From Flaccisagitta enflata (Eukaryota; Chaetognatha; Sagittoidea; Aphragmophora), in contig OZ231126.1 in the NCBI GenBank assembly GCA_965153355.1, forward strand, positions 63,426,001-63,490,000: a stretch of 64,000 bases of DNA, read 5' to 3'. Position 1 is the first letter of the stretch, and each line of letters opens with the position of its first letter. Positions 34,545 through 46,502 of the stretch are shown here, in pieces. The position numbers and the translations under genes were made by a program. The notes below the pieces were generated by a model. It saw only the letters and a program-made list of their open reading frames with translations. It was not told the DNA's origin and searched no databases.

Positions 34545-34720
34545 CAGTGGAACCCCGCAATAAAAGCCTCGCTTTTAAAGGTTCCCCATCAATAAAGGTC
34601 AACATTTTGAAGTCCCAAATAATAGTTTTTAATGTGATTTCACTTCTCTTTAAAGGTCACCCTGAGAGAAAGGTGAAAAATTTTCAGTCCCAATGGGACC
34701 GATGAGGCGAGGTCCTACTG
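34545..34720. mobile_element. Tigger/pogo-type MITE, 176 bp, 89 bp upstream of a Sema5 exon
   Basis: The ends are CAGTGGAACCCCGCAATAAA and the inverse of CAGTAGGACCTCGCCTCATC, with TA on both sides (34,543-34,544 and 34,721-34,722). CAGT(G/A)GAACC(C/T)CG is the typical terminus of pogo/Tigger elements. It lies in the intron close to the acceptor of the exon at 34,456. Confidence 0.9.
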
Positions 34721-34968
34721 TACTTCATTGGGGGAATAAGAGGGGATATATCCAGGAAACAATGATTTGTTTTGATTTTTCTCCTTTACGACGGCGTATG
34801 ATTAGATCAAAACTTGCAAAAAAAACACACTGAGAGACACACACACGCAAATCTAGACAGATAAGAAGAGAAAGAATAGAGAGAAAAAAAAATAATGCAA
34901 AGCGACACGATAAAAAGCGCGCATTGAAGAAGAAAGGTTTGTTTTTGTTTTGTGTTTATTTTCATTTC

Positions 34969-34972
<4 letters not shown>

Positions 34973-35052
<80 letters not shown>
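34973..35052. repeat. (GA)n microsatellite
   Basis: About 80 bp of GA in a Sema5 intron. Confidence 0.98.
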
Positions 35053-35054
<2 letters not shown>

Positions 35055-35097
35055 GCCAACAATGAAAATAGCAAAATAAAAAATCTGATCAGTATCT

Positions 35098-36531
35098 GGG
35101 TCCGCGACGGAAGGGGGTGAAAGATCACCAATTCCATAAGATCGCTATCACCAAACGATCGCTAACCTTATAAAAACTATAAGTCTCACATTTAGAGTCT
35201 CCATACAAAGTTTCATGCAAATCCATTGAAAAATGGCAAAGTTATGCACGTTTTTCACTTTTAGGCTAGTAGGGTGGTTGGGTGGTAGGCTGGTTTGGAT
35301 AAATAGTGTGCATATGTTGAGTTCTTCCATTTAAAGACTCCATACCAAGTTTCAACCAAATTGCTTGAAAAATGTCCAATTTATGCAAGTTTTTCACTTT
35401 TAGACCGGTAAGCTGGTTGGGTGGTAGGTCGGTTCGGCCGGTTAGCATGTTCAAGCATAAATCAAATACATGTGTTGAGTCCTTCCATTTAGAGACTCAA
35501 TACCAAATTTCAACCAAATTGGTTGAAAAACGCCAAAGATATGCACATTTTTCACTTTCAAGCCGGTACGCTACTTGGGTGGTAGGTTGGTTTGGCCAGT
35601 CAGCATGCTCAAATGCATATAAATCACATACATATGTTGAGTCCTTCCATTTAGAGACTCCATACCAAATTTCAACCAAATCGGTTAAAAAATACAAAAG
35701 TTATAAACGTTTTTCACTTTTAGGCTGGTAGGCTGGTTGGGTGGTAGGCTGGTTTAACAGGATAAATAGTTTGCATATGCTGAGTCCTTCCATTTAGAGA
35801 CTCCATACCAAGTTTCAACCAAATCAGTTGAAAAATGACAAAGTTACGCAAGTTTTTCACTTTAAGGCCGGTTGGCTGGTTGGGTGGTAGGTCGGTTTGG
35901 CCGGTTAGCATGCTCAAATGCATATAAATCATATACATATGTTGAGGCCTTCCATTTAGAGACTCCATACCAAATTTCAGCCAAATCAGAAAAATGCCAA
36001 AGTTATGCACGTTTTTCTTTTGGCCAAGGCTGGTTGGGTGGTAGGCTGGTAACAGGATAAATAGTTTGCATATGCTGAGTCCTTCCATTTAGAGACCCCA
36101 TACCAAGTTTCAACCAAATCAGTTGAAAAATGACAAAGTTGCATAAGTTTTTCACTTTAGGCAGTTGGCTGGTTGGGTGGTAGGTCAGTTTGGCCGGTTA
36201 GCATGCTCAAATGCATATAAATCATATACATATGTTGAGGCCTTCCATTTAGAGACTCCATACCAAATTTCAGCCAAATCGGTTTAAAAATGCCAAAGTC
36301 ACGTTTTCACTTTTAGAGCGGTAGGCTGGTTAGGCAGTTGGGTTGGTCGGATCACAAAAATCGGATGGGATGTAAAGCGCCTTACCCTACAACTTCCACA
36401 AATATGAACCAAATCGGTCAAAAATAAAAAAGTTATCCATTTTTAAAATCCGTTACAACGACCAGTACCGACGACACCCACCCGCCTTGAATTATAGTCC
36501 GCGTCGGAATGATATTCCGTCGCGGACAAAA
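35098..36531 (+). mobile_element. 1.4-kb tandem-array element with head half-site and terminal hairpin
   Basis: It starts GTCCGCGACGGAAGGGGGTG and ends in a hairpin, GTCCGCGTCGGAAT then ATTCCGTCGCGGAC, followed by AAAAAAAA. The head GTCCGCGACGGAA is also one arm of the terminal hairpin. Between them are about eight imperfect ~150-bp units, recognised by TTTTTCACTTTTAGG, GGTTGGGTGGTAGG and TTCCATTTAGAGACTC. This plan is shared with the Helentron-like family, but the sequence is unrelated to it. The small frames here are repeat translations. It lies in a Sema5 intron. Confidence 0.82.
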
Positions 36532-36638
36532 AAAAGAGAAGCCTTGAATGTGGAGATAAAGGAAGAGTGTTTTGGTCTGGGAACAGGGAATTGGAAGAAG
36601 CCGAGGGAAAAAAGGCAGCAAAGCAAAGACTGAAAAAG

Positions 36639-36712
<74 letters not shown>

Positions 36713-37107
36713 GGAGACAGTATGAGGAAGATTATTTCATTTTATACCAGATTAATAAAAGCCATGGGATTGCTTTGAATTAGTAATTCCAATTAGTCCG
36801 AGTAACGTGAGCGTGCTTTCTCGTGACATCATCATGCAGTGCGAAGCTAACATTCATGCAGTTAGGGGGTGGGTGGGTCACAGATGATGAGCAGAAGAGG
36901 AGGAGGAGTAGGAGGCTAACATCTAGGAATGGGCAGGGTGGGCGGAGGGCTAAGGGGAGGCAGCATAGCCGAGCAAGGCGCAATTGGACCATTGCCAGTC
37001 GGAAGCACGACTGATATTGTACATCCGTGGTTGATTTAAATCCAAACGACGTCGATGTGCGCAAGAATTGATAAGAGTTCAATACTCCAAACTACATACT
37101 AGTACTG

Positions 37108-37141
<34 letters not shown>

Positions 37142-37364
37142 TGTTCATCTATTGAACGATTGTATTCTATCAAAAGCGTGGATGATTGTTGAATCCGACA
37201 CCAGAAGCGCTGCTCACCAAGAGAGAGGAATATAGAAATCACTCTCCAACTCATGACAAAAGACTCACTCGATGATGAAGCATTTCGAGGGATCGAGGAA
37301 GAGGAGGAAGAGGAGGAAGAGGAGGCGGATATCTGTGGTTGTAGCATTGAAGAAGCAAGGGAAC
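36532..37364. other. Sema5 intron sequence with (GA)n arrays
   Basis: (GA)n at about 36,648-36,708 and 37,111-37,138. The rest is unique intronic sequence with no other gene recognised. Confidence 0.55.
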
Positions 37365-37979
37365 TGGCGTAAAATGTGGCGGCGAAACATGGAGATGGTC
37401 CCGCTGGAGGCTGACATTTACGAACGTCAAGACGCAGTCCGTGACACTTGGTACGTCTCTTTCGATGATTGTGATGATGGAGTGATGATGGAAGATGGGA
37501 AGATGACGACGAAGAGGAGGATGATAATGACGATGACAATGATGATAACGACGATGATAAGGATGCGGATGAGAACGACGACGATGACGGCGACGGACTG
37601 ATGCAGGACCGGACGCGCATTTGATGACCCTTCCTTTCGAACGGCATCGGTACTCCGTCGTCATCAATATATTCGTAAAACGAATAACATTTCTCTTCGA
37701 GGCATTCTTTTCCTTCAACATTTTTCCCCTTTCTCTCCTCCTTTTTCTTCCGTTTCTTCTGATCTTCTTCCTCCTTTTCCTCCTCCTTCTTTATTTCCGC
37801 TTCCGCTTCCGACTTGGATTGAGATTCCGCTTCCTCCCTGAAGTCACAAGTTTCCACGCAAGGACCGAATTCCGTCCAAGGTGACCAATGAGGATGAAGA
37901 AAGTGTGGCGCCTCTTCCTTCTCCTCCTCTTCCTCTTCAGAAGAAATTGACCAATCGGACGACCAAGATTTCAGTACGT
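37365..37979 (-). CDS. Sema5: Semaphorin-5 exon: TSP1 repeat carrying large low-complexity inserts
   Basis: The acceptor GTCTTTATAG at 37,980 gives a phase-1 start with the split Asp codon seen in sibling exons. The reading frame contains HWSPWTEFGPCVETC, then about 70 residues rich in Glu/Lys, then GHQMRVRSC. About 50 residues rich in Ser/His follow, then KCHG...RKCQPPAGPSPC. The outer parts fit the sixth TSP1 repeat of Sema5. The inserts lie between the second and third cysteines and before the fourth. The insert also contains two extra Cys (KECLEEKC). The 3' end is uncertain: phase-1 donors at 37,365 (A/GTTCCC) or 37,389 (T/GTTTCG) are both weak. The inserts are open and of SSR origin. I read them as coding, but an unrecognised intron is possible. 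Confidence 0.72.
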
Positions 37980-38196
37980 CTATAAAGACATTCACATTGT
38001 GCACATCGAAGATTGTTTCGGAATGTGTGTCGGAGAGTTGCGTAAACAAAAATAAAAATTGGGTAGGGTAAAAAAAAAGTAACCAAAAATTGAACGGAAA
38101 CATAAAACAGCATTCACGAGGAAAAATGAGAAATACAGTTGGAATGAAATGAGGGACGTGAAATTTTCACGCGTGTAATACGTCTCAGGGTGTGTT

Positions 38197-38261
<65 letters not shown>

Positions 38262-39853
38262 ATTTGATAGTGACATCACAATTACAAAAGAATCCATTGT
38301 TTTCTCATGAGAGAAACCCACTGCAAATGTAAATTGGTGAGAAATGCCTTCTTGAGTGTGGTTATGGATACCAGCTGATGGTTATTAAGATTATTTCCTT
38401 TTAACAAACTGAGAAAATTAATTTATGTTTTTCCAATATATTTTCTCAGTCACAAAGGCAACTGAGAGACTATATATTGAAAAAGAATATCCCGATAAAT
38501 ATCCAACTATCTAATGACAAACATACACGTGTATATATTTGAAGATATTATGAACGCCTTACGTTTGTTCAAAAGGGGGAGAGGACGCGTAAATCACCCG
38601 AGGAGCGGGGCGGGGGGAATTTGCCCCCGGGGGGAATTGGCCCGCGTCAACCCATCAGCTTCACCCCTACAAAGCCTCATTTAATGCCCCCTCTTTCCCT
38701 TGTGGCGAACCAATATATGACAAGACTCCCTTTTATATCTTTCTTTAACTCCATCTGCGGCCCCGGCAAAAAAAAAAAAAAAAGATACATTCCCAGTTTT
38801 TCCCCAAATCCAAGAATATATCAACAGTCGGTTGGGTTGGCAAAAAGCCAAACGCTGGGCCATGCAGGGGAGGAAGATGTGGCGTCAAATTTGGAGTGGC
38901 GGATTCTTTTGCAATTCCGACGCCGAGGCGACAGCGCCACTAGCGGGGATAACAGGCAAAAAACCAAAAGGAAAAAAAAAACAATAAATCAGATAAGCGA
39001 GCAAAAGGGCAAAAGAAATGAATGCTGGGAAAAACAATATCAAGATAACCGAAAGTATTATCATTCAAAAAATTTGAGATAACAACCACGCCTATAAATG
39101 CAGTTTTTTATGAGATATATTGATAGATATCCTCGGGTTGGCTTTTATGGAATCTATGCCCATTTGAAAGTATATAAGTGATGAATTGATAACGTAAGCG
39201 TGCATAAGATGTAAGACTGAGAACAGTGAAAGTAAAAAGTTAGACAGCCTTTGAATGGAAGAGAAATTGTCGATATGGTGACAGGAAAAAAAAAGATCAA
39301 AAGACAAATATGAAAGAGAAAAGGAAGAAAAAGAAGAATAAGAGGATGATGGAGAAGAAAAAGAAAAAGAAAAAGAAAAAGAAAAAGAAAAAGAAAAAGA
39401 AAAAGAAAAAGAAAAGAAAAAGAAAGAAAATGGCAGCCAAACGAAGGTAGTAAGACTGAGTGAGAAAGACAGGGACAATGAAAGAAAGAAGACCTGAAAA
39501 ATATGCGAAAAAGATAAGCGATGGGGTAAAAAAGGAGCGAGCACTCAAGAGTACGCACCGATATACGTGACGACTTGGAAATTGAAAGTGACAGAAAATG
39601 CGAGTGTCAGACAGGAAAATGACAGAAAAGAAGAGATGACAGAAAACATGAAAAAAAAATGACGGAAAAGATAAAAAAAATGATGACAGGAAATGAAGAC
39701 AGAAGAACGGAAATTGGAAACAAAAGGGAAAGTGAATCGGAAGGCGGGAAGAGGAAGAGGAGAAGAAGGAAGAGTAGGAGAAGAAGGAGCTTGATCGTTC
39801 TATTTTCTTGTGTGAGGGTTATGAAATTGATAAACACGTGCATCATAACCATG

Positions 39854-39942
<89 letters not shown>

Positions 39943-40200
39943 ATACGGTCAAATGAAGTCAATAAAGACAGAAAGAGAAGGATGGAAACGGAGACAGAAC
40001 CAAGGCCATGAGGAGTTTACCCGCTTTACGTCAGTTGGTGAGAGAAATGAACACATGCTTTATAAATTACATCTAACTTTTGATTAAACATAACACTAGA
40101 GTCTGTTTCCGGCGATAGAATAGATTTTGAAAGAAAGAAAGATTTGTTTTCTCCTCTCTTTCGTCATATTCGACGGTTCTGACGATCATCATCGACTTAC
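37980..40200. other. Sema5 intron
   Basis: It contains (GA)n at 38,204-38,258, a (GAAAAA)n tract at about 39,355-39,425 and (GA)n at 39,857-39,938. Otherwise it is unique AT-rich sequence, and no embedded gene or mobile element was recognised. Confidence 0.6.
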
Positions 40201-40389
40201 CGGGACATCTGCCTTTGTTGCAGGACTGAATGTCGTTGGATGATCCTTGGCAAATGGTGCCTTTACACGATCGATAGCGCACGCGCACTCCGCCGCCGCA
40301 CGACACGCTGCACGCCGTCCACATCGACCAAGGAGTCCAGGCAGAAATCTTGTCCATATCCGATCGAGGTAAGAAATCGACGTCGTCAT
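40201..40389 (-). CDS. Sema5: Semaphorin-5 exon: complete canonical TSP1 repeat
   Basis: This 189-nt exon is phase 1 at both ends, with acceptor CCAAAACAACAG and a consensus donor CCCG/GTAAGT. It encodes an acidic lead (DDDVDF) and then a full TSP1 repeat. The repeat has WTPWSMWTAC, CSVSCGGG, RVRYRSC, TIC, QSC and GRCPG, giving all six cysteines. CSVSCGGG fits the C-X2-S/T-C-X2-G O-fucosylation site, and WxxWxxW fits C-mannosylation. The domain is extracellular, and TSP1 repeats of Sema5 bind sulfated glycosaminoglycans. This is the cleanest exon of the gene in the window. Confidence 0.93.
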
Positions 40390-40934
40390 CTGTTGTTTTG
40401 GTTGAAATGGTTGATATTGTTGTTGATGTTGTTGTTGTTGTTGTCGTCGTTATGCGGTGATGGTATGTTTGTTGGTGTCGAGGTCGCGTTTTGATCATTC
40501 CAAAATGAAGGATGAATTGGTGGATGGATGTCGTCAAAAACACACGTCCAAAGGATGGGGAAAAAAAGGAAAAAAGAATTGATAAAATGGATTTGGCCAT
40601 CGGGAGTTCTAGAATATCAACCTATTGCTTAACAATTGAATATTTTGTTTTGGATAATCAAATGAGCCAGCAAAATAGAGAAAATGAGGGGAAAAGAATA
40701 AATATTGCCTACAGGCGCCACTGCGTTGATGTTACGTCAACCACTGAATTATCTGTCTACAATCTGGTCGTGTTTGATTAAGCCGGCAACTTGAATTCTT
40801 TCTCCCTCCTTGATTTAATGTTGGTAGAAAAATTGAATATACGTCGGAAACTTGCATAACTTCATAATAGTTAATTATGAAATGAAATGAAATGAAAAAT
40901 TCCCAATCGTATACGCTGTGAATCAACCGATCAT

Positions 40935-41190
40935 AAATTCGTTTATTCATTCATTCATTCATTCATTCATTGATTCATCCATCCATTCATTCATTCATTC
41001 ATTCATTCATTCATTCATTCATTCATTCATTCATTCATTCATTCATTCATTTATTCATTCATCCAGTCATTCATTCATTCATTCATTCATTCACTCATTT
41101 ATTCATTTTTTCATTCATTCATTCCTGAGTTCAATTATGTATCCATTCCTGCTTTCATTTATCCATTCAATCCTGAAAAGTCACAAATAT
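40935..41190. repeat. (ATTC)n microsatellite
   Basis: Interrupted ATTC units in the short intron between the exons at 40,389 and 41,301. Confidence 0.97.
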
Positions 41191-41300
41191 CCTTAACACA
41201 AGTTTGCGTATTGCATATCTCTAACTCGATAATGCAAGTCTTTCTCTTGAAATTCATTCCTAAACTTATTAATCCATGAATTTGTTAGTTTATTAGTTAC

Positions 41301-41451
41301 CGTCGTAGTCGAGCGAGTCTTCCGATGGCAGCGCCCAAGAGCGCCCCCTGCTGCCACTGACGCCATTTGCGCTCTCTTCTCCGAGGGCACCGTTAGTCGG
41401 CGTCGAACACGTAACGCCCCCACCAGCGGTGCCACCGGTGCAAACGCGCAC
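41301..41451 (-). CDS. Sema5: Semaphorin-5 exon: second half of the atypical TSP1 repeat plus linker
   Basis: This 151-nt exon is entered in phase 0 (acceptor TATACTTGTCAG) and left in phase 1 (donor GACG/GTAACT). It encodes VRVCTGGTAGGGVTCSTPT, then a Gly/Ser-rich linker ending SLDYDG. Together with the exon at 42,139-42,313 it forms the divergent middle TSP1-like repeat found in Sema5 proteins. The matching phase-0 junction with that exon confirms the pairing. A (CT)n microsatellite at 41,467-41,505 lies directly upstream of the acceptor and supplies most of its pyrimidine tract. Confidence 0.85.
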
Positions 41452-41464
41452 CTGACAAGTATAA

Positions 41465-41466
<2 letters not shown>

Positions 41467-41505
<39 letters not shown>
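41467..41505. repeat. (GA)n microsatellite at a splice acceptor
   Basis: On the minus (gene) strand it is (CT)n, ending about 15 nt before the acceptor AG of the exon starting at 41,451. Confidence 0.95.
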
Positions 41506-41506
<1 letters not shown>

Positions 41507-42138
41507 CAGAGAAAAATAAAAGGGGCGAGAGATGGGTTCATGGTTGTGATTGGGAAAATTAGTGAGGAGGTGAAAAACACAAGCGCATCAAGAAGATCTC
41601 AAATGAAGCAATTCTTCGTAGGCGCATGTGGCTGTCCTTCAGTCCTAAGCTTCGCCCTCTTCATTGTATACAAGAGTCTTAGAAACAGGAAGGAGAGATA
41701 CTTAAACAGCTGGGGAAAGAAGAGACAAGAGTCCACTTCTCAAGGCGCTCTTAATCACATGCTACGGCGACGCAATAAAGTGAAGAAAAAAAACCTTGAC
41801 TCAAAGCTCAAGGCTACATGAAGAAAAATGAGGAAAAAAAGAAAGAAAATGAGAAAAAAGGCCATTCCTTATTCATTGGGAATTTGTGAACATGTAAGTT
41901 TCTTGTACAATGTTAAAGCAAGTTTGGCGCGATGGAATGGATAGTTTCTACTCATGAATGGCACATGATCTGTTTTTTTTTCTCCATGAAGTCAATTTTC
42001 TCTGTGGACTTTCATCCTTTCGGAACTTTTTCATGTTCTTTCCCTCTTCGTTCTCCAAAAAAATAGAGGAAGCTGTTGCACATTTGGCCAATTTATAGAA
42101 AGTTCTCATTCACGATTATCATGTATCTCCTTTGGTAC

Positions 42139-42313
42139 CTGTCTCTTGGTCGGTCCGACTCTGAGCATTGAAGGATAAGGAACTTGAGCTCTGCAAGTGA
42201 TGCGATATCTTTGTTCGACGAAACCGCCCCCTGCAGTCACGTTTAAAGTACGGATCCATGATGTCCACGACGAGCTTTTCCGCACTTCTTCACATGGCGC
42301 GATGTTACACTCT
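42139..42313 (-). CDS. Sema5: Semaphorin-5 exon: TSP1 end and start of the atypical repeat
   Basis: This 175-nt exon is entered in phase 2 (acceptor CCCGCTACAG) and left in phase 0 (donor AGACAG/GTACC). Its peptide begins ECNIAPCEEV, which supplies the fifth and sixth cysteines of the TSP1 repeat started in the exon at 47,938-48,088. It continues SSSWTSWIRTLNVTAGGG, then VEQRYRITCRAQVPYPSMLR. The W-TSW, EQR-R-TC-A pattern is specific to the divergent middle repeat of Sema5 and is the strongest evidence for the gene identity. NVT is a potential N-glycosylation site. No single frame is long enough to be found by ORF length; splicing logic defines this exon. Confidence 0.9.
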
Positions 42314-42320
42314 CTGTAGC

Positions 42321-42469
<149 letters not shown>

Positions 42470-42547
42470 TTACACTCTCGTTTACATAAGTAAAACGGAA
42501 TTTCAGTTCGAAATGTGTCCTAGTGTGTGGGTTTGTGTTTGTGTCTC

Positions 42548-42605
<58 letters not shown>

Positions 42606-42718
42606 TAAAGTGAGGCACCAATTAAGTGAATGTGGAGAGAAAACCTTGGAGACTGAATTGAATTGAAGCCTTCAGGCAAAAGAACTGCTAAAAATTGGGT
42701 GAAAAACTTCATGACGAT

Positions 42719-42967
42719 GGGGGCGTTTCTAGTCAAAGACGATCGCGTTTTGAAAGGGCCACTCGGTCGCTCGATACGTTCGTTCGCTCGCACCGCTCAC
42801 TCCGCTCACTAGCTACGCTCGCTTCGCTCGCTCGCACCGTTCACGGGCTTGCTCACTCACTTTGCTCACTCCCGCGTGGGACAGTTGAAATTCTTGAATA
42901 TGTGTTCACGCTGTTATCGCGTTTCACGGGAGGGAACGCGTTTTTGGTCGTCACCAGAAACACGCCC
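42719..42967 (+). mobile_element. GAGCGA-core MITE-like element
   Basis: The left end GGGGGCGTTTCTAGTC and the inverted right end GGGCGTGTTTCTGGTG form an imperfect terminal inverted repeat. The core is GCTCGCTTCGCTCGCTCGCA-like short tandem sequence, followed by TTGAAATTCTTGAATATGTG. The same element in inverse orientation is at 48,614-48,882. Confidence 0.8.
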
Positions 42968-43234
42968 GATGATGATAATGAAATCAGGGAGACGCACGAG
43001 TGTCAACAAGAGATAAAAGGAAAGATGGTGAAGATAGTAACGATGCCCAAAGCATTTTGTTTTAAGAATTTGCTTGAATTACAAAAAGAAGTACTAAAAC
43101 ATCCAAGTTCCAACGGCGAAGGTATTGAGAACAATTGAAGAATCTTATTTTCTTGAAATATACAAGACTACGAGGTATTCCTAGAAGTCTGCTGATGCAA
43201 GAAGATTGTTAAAATCCTTGTAGGAAAGGAAGTC

Positions 43235-43238
<4 letters not shown>

Positions 43239-43318
<80 letters not shown>

Positions 43319-43440
43319 AGGAAGGTAGAGACAGATAAATAGAGAGACAGACAGCCGGACATACAGACAGACAGACAGACACACAGAACAGACAGAGAGA
43401 GAAAGACAGACAGAAAAACAGACAGACAAACAATCGTCTT
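43239..43440. repeat. (GA)n then (GACA)n microsatellite
   Basis: GA units at 43,239-43,316, followed by GACA/CAGA-rich sequence. Confidence 0.95.
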
Positions 43441-44883
43441 GATGGCAGAATAGAATGAAAGAAGAACAAGAAAAACGCAAAAAAGAAGTAAAAGAAAGAC
43501 AGAAAGAAAGGAGGATGAAAGAGAGAAAGAATAGAACAGAGCAAAAAAGAGAGAAAAAAACAGAGAAAACTACTGTAAAAGGAACAGAGAGCGAGGGAGA
43601 GAAGCGAAAACGAGTTAATTGAATGAAAACAAGAAGAAAAATGAGAAAAAAATATCACGTTAAAAAATGAATAAAAGGGGAAATGTAAAAGTTCTCTCGG
43701 CTTCCATCAATTTTTCTCATTTTTTTTTCAAAATCTGAAATTCCTATTTTTTTCCTTGATCTTAATTTCATTTCCTTTTCATTCTCCCTTGCCGCACTGC
43801 CTCCCCTCACTCTTTTTTTTCTAATACGCTCTTATCTCTCTTTCTTTCTTTGCGCGGTCATACCTGGATGACAAATTCGATTTTAAAACGAATCATGAGT
43901 TCATAATCTGATTTAAATATTCAATGAATTATTCAAATTGTAGAATAGAAAAAGAAAAGTTCGATAGAGTTGTAAGTTAATTGACACGATATTCTAAGCA
44001 CACGAAAAGGTGAAGTATGTCTCGTGTACGTGTTTTTCTTTTCTCACTCCGTTCCATATGGAGGAGACAGAGAGAAAGACAGGAAGGGCCCCGAAGCCAA
44101 AGACAGACAGCAAGTAAAAGATTCACTAGATAGAAAGAACAACCCGGCCGGTGTCTGATTTTTGGAAGGTGTGCGTAACTGATTAAGTGACGCACATATT
44201 GACCGACGCCGTGCAACGGACAGAACCAACCAACCAATCAATACGTAGGGCCGTTGGGAGTTTATAAAACAGTCATCATTAATATTTTTGAAAGGGTAGT
44301 CTCAGGAAGAAGACAGTTTCCATTTCTTGCTATTTTTGATATATGACACAGAATAATTTGGGGCGGAATTTCTCATTCATGCATAAGTTGAAAATTTTTC
44401 ATGATTGCTGATTTTTTCTCAAAATTTTTGATAAAGGCCTTTCTACACCTTAGGTTAAGACATATTTTGCATATTGGCAAGCTTAATTGCCCCTACAAGT
44501 TTCAGAAAATAAATTTTTCTTAATTTTTTCATAATTTTGAATATTTTAACTGTAGTTGAACAATAATTAAAAAATATCCATTTACAGTTATCCATTGAAA
44601 ATTGATAAGAAAATGTAAATATATCCCTTGATCTAGCCATCGGTGAAATCTGCAGGTCTTCATCTGCTTTCATTAAAGATTGACATTCTTTTAAAAATAA
44701 GAGACATTGAGATCAGAATTTTTCAATTTTGTCACCTGACTTATGTCCACCGAAAATAACAAACTTGCATAGGGAATCTAAAATTACAAAAACCAAGAAC
44801 ATGCGACTCTTGTAAATTAGTATGTCTAAAGTCGTATGCTTTAGAAAATGCAAAATTTTGACTCATTTCATAGATTTGTTATT
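43441..44883. other. Sema5 intron, AT-rich, no gene recognised
   Basis: Purine-rich, then AT-rich sequence. The small frames have no recognisable domain. No repeat family could be assigned. Confidence 0.5.
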
Positions 44884-46502
44884 GGGATGTTTCATAGAGG
44901 GCTCATGGTCGAATTTGGGGCTGGCTGTGAAATCATAGTCGGGGTATAGTTAGATGAAGTCCCCGAGCTCTTTCGTTGGCTTCCTGGAGGCTTCCACAAG
45001 TTACTCGGCCTCTGTACAGGTGGCCAAAAAGGCCAAAAAAGGCCAAAAATGACAAAAAAGCTTCAAAATTCAAATTTTTTCGTTAATTTGATTAGAAGAA
45101 CCAAAATGTCTTTCTAGTTTACTCAGTTATATCTTACGGAATTGGGCTATGCTGAAAAATGACCACCAAAAGCCTTGGGGGTCTCTAAGGACCCCAAAAT
45201 GGCAAAAAAAAGGGCAAAAAATGACTCATTTTAGGGAATATAAAAAACAATGAAAAATGATGAAATTTTTCTATCAAATCATCGAATCATGCAAAAAATA
45301 TAGCCTCAGTGAAGTACAAGAGACTAGAAATAGCAAAAAAATTCTATACTCATGGCTGTATCAGGCCAAAAACAGGTCAAATATAGCCAAAGTAGGCAAA
45401 ATGACAAAAAGCTTCAAAATTCAAATTTTTTGGTTAATTTGATTAGAAAAACCAAAACGTCTTTGTAGTTTACTCAGTTGAAACTTATGGAACTGTGCTA
45501 TGCTGAAGAACAACCAGCGAAGCCCTGGGGGGCTCTAAGGACCCCAAAATGGCCAAAAAAGGGCAAAAAATGACTTATTCTAGGGATTATTTAATCAAAT
45601 CATCGTTTCATGCAAAAATATAGTCTCAGTGAAGTACAAGAGAATAGAAATAGCAAAAAATCGACCCTCATTGCTGTATCAGGCCAAAAACAGGTCAAAT
45701 ATAGCCATAGTTGACTTAAAATGACAAAAAAGCTTCAAAGAAATCGTTAGTGATGCCAGTTAACGACCCGGCGGAAAGATTATTTTTTGATAATCCCTAA
45801 AATGAGTCATTTTTAGCCCTTTTTTGGCCATTTTGGGGTCCTTAGAGCCCCCCCCAGGGCTTTCACTGGTTGTTCTTCAGCATAGCACAGTTCCATAAGT
45901 TTTAACTGAGTAAACTACAGAGACGTTTTGGTTTTTCTAATCAAATTAACCAAAAAATTTGAATTTTGAAGCTTTTTTGTCATTTTAAGCCTACTTTGGC
46001 TACATTTGACCTGTTTTTGGTCTGATACAGCCATGAGGGTAGAATTTTTTTGCTATTTCTAGTCTCTTGTACTTCACTGAGACTATATTTTTTGCATGAA
46101 TCGATGATTTGATGAAAAAATTTCATTATTTTTCATTATTTTTTGATACTCCCTAAAATGAGTCATTTTTTGCCCTTTTTTGGCCATTTTGGGGTCCTTA
46201 GAGACCCCCACGGCTTTCGCTGGTCGTTTTTCAGCATAGCCCAATTCCGTAAGATATAACTGAGTAAACTAGAAAGACATTTTGGTTCTTCTAATCAAAT
46301 TAACCAAAAAATTTGAATTTTGAAGCTTTTTTGTCATTTTTGGCCTTTTTTGGCCTTTTTGGCCACCTGTACAGAGGCCGAGTAACTCGTGGAAGCCTCC
46401 AGGAAGCCAATGAAAGAGCTCGGGGACTTCATCTAACTATACCCCAACTATGATTTCACAGCCAGCCCCAAATTCGACCATGAGCCCTCTATGAAACACC
46501 CC
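44884..46502. mobile_element. 1.6-kb foldback element with ~10-bp target duplication in a Sema5 intron
   Basis: The ends are GGGATGTTTCATAGAGGGCT and the inverse of GGGGTGTTTCATAGAGGGCT. The arms of nearly 800 bp are inverted copies up to a centre near 45,760. ATTTGTTATT lies on the left (44,874-44,883) and again on the right (46,504-46,513). Each arm is itself made of ~400-bp tandem units marked by CCAAAATGG, CAAATTTTTT and GAAGTACAAGAGA. Long arms and a ~10-bp duplication suggest a MULE-like foldback. There is no coding capacity. Confidence 0.88.

Noticed and set aside
35148-36088. Several small frames with recurring peptides
   Set aside because: They are translations of the ~150-bp tandem units of the 35,098-36,531 element.
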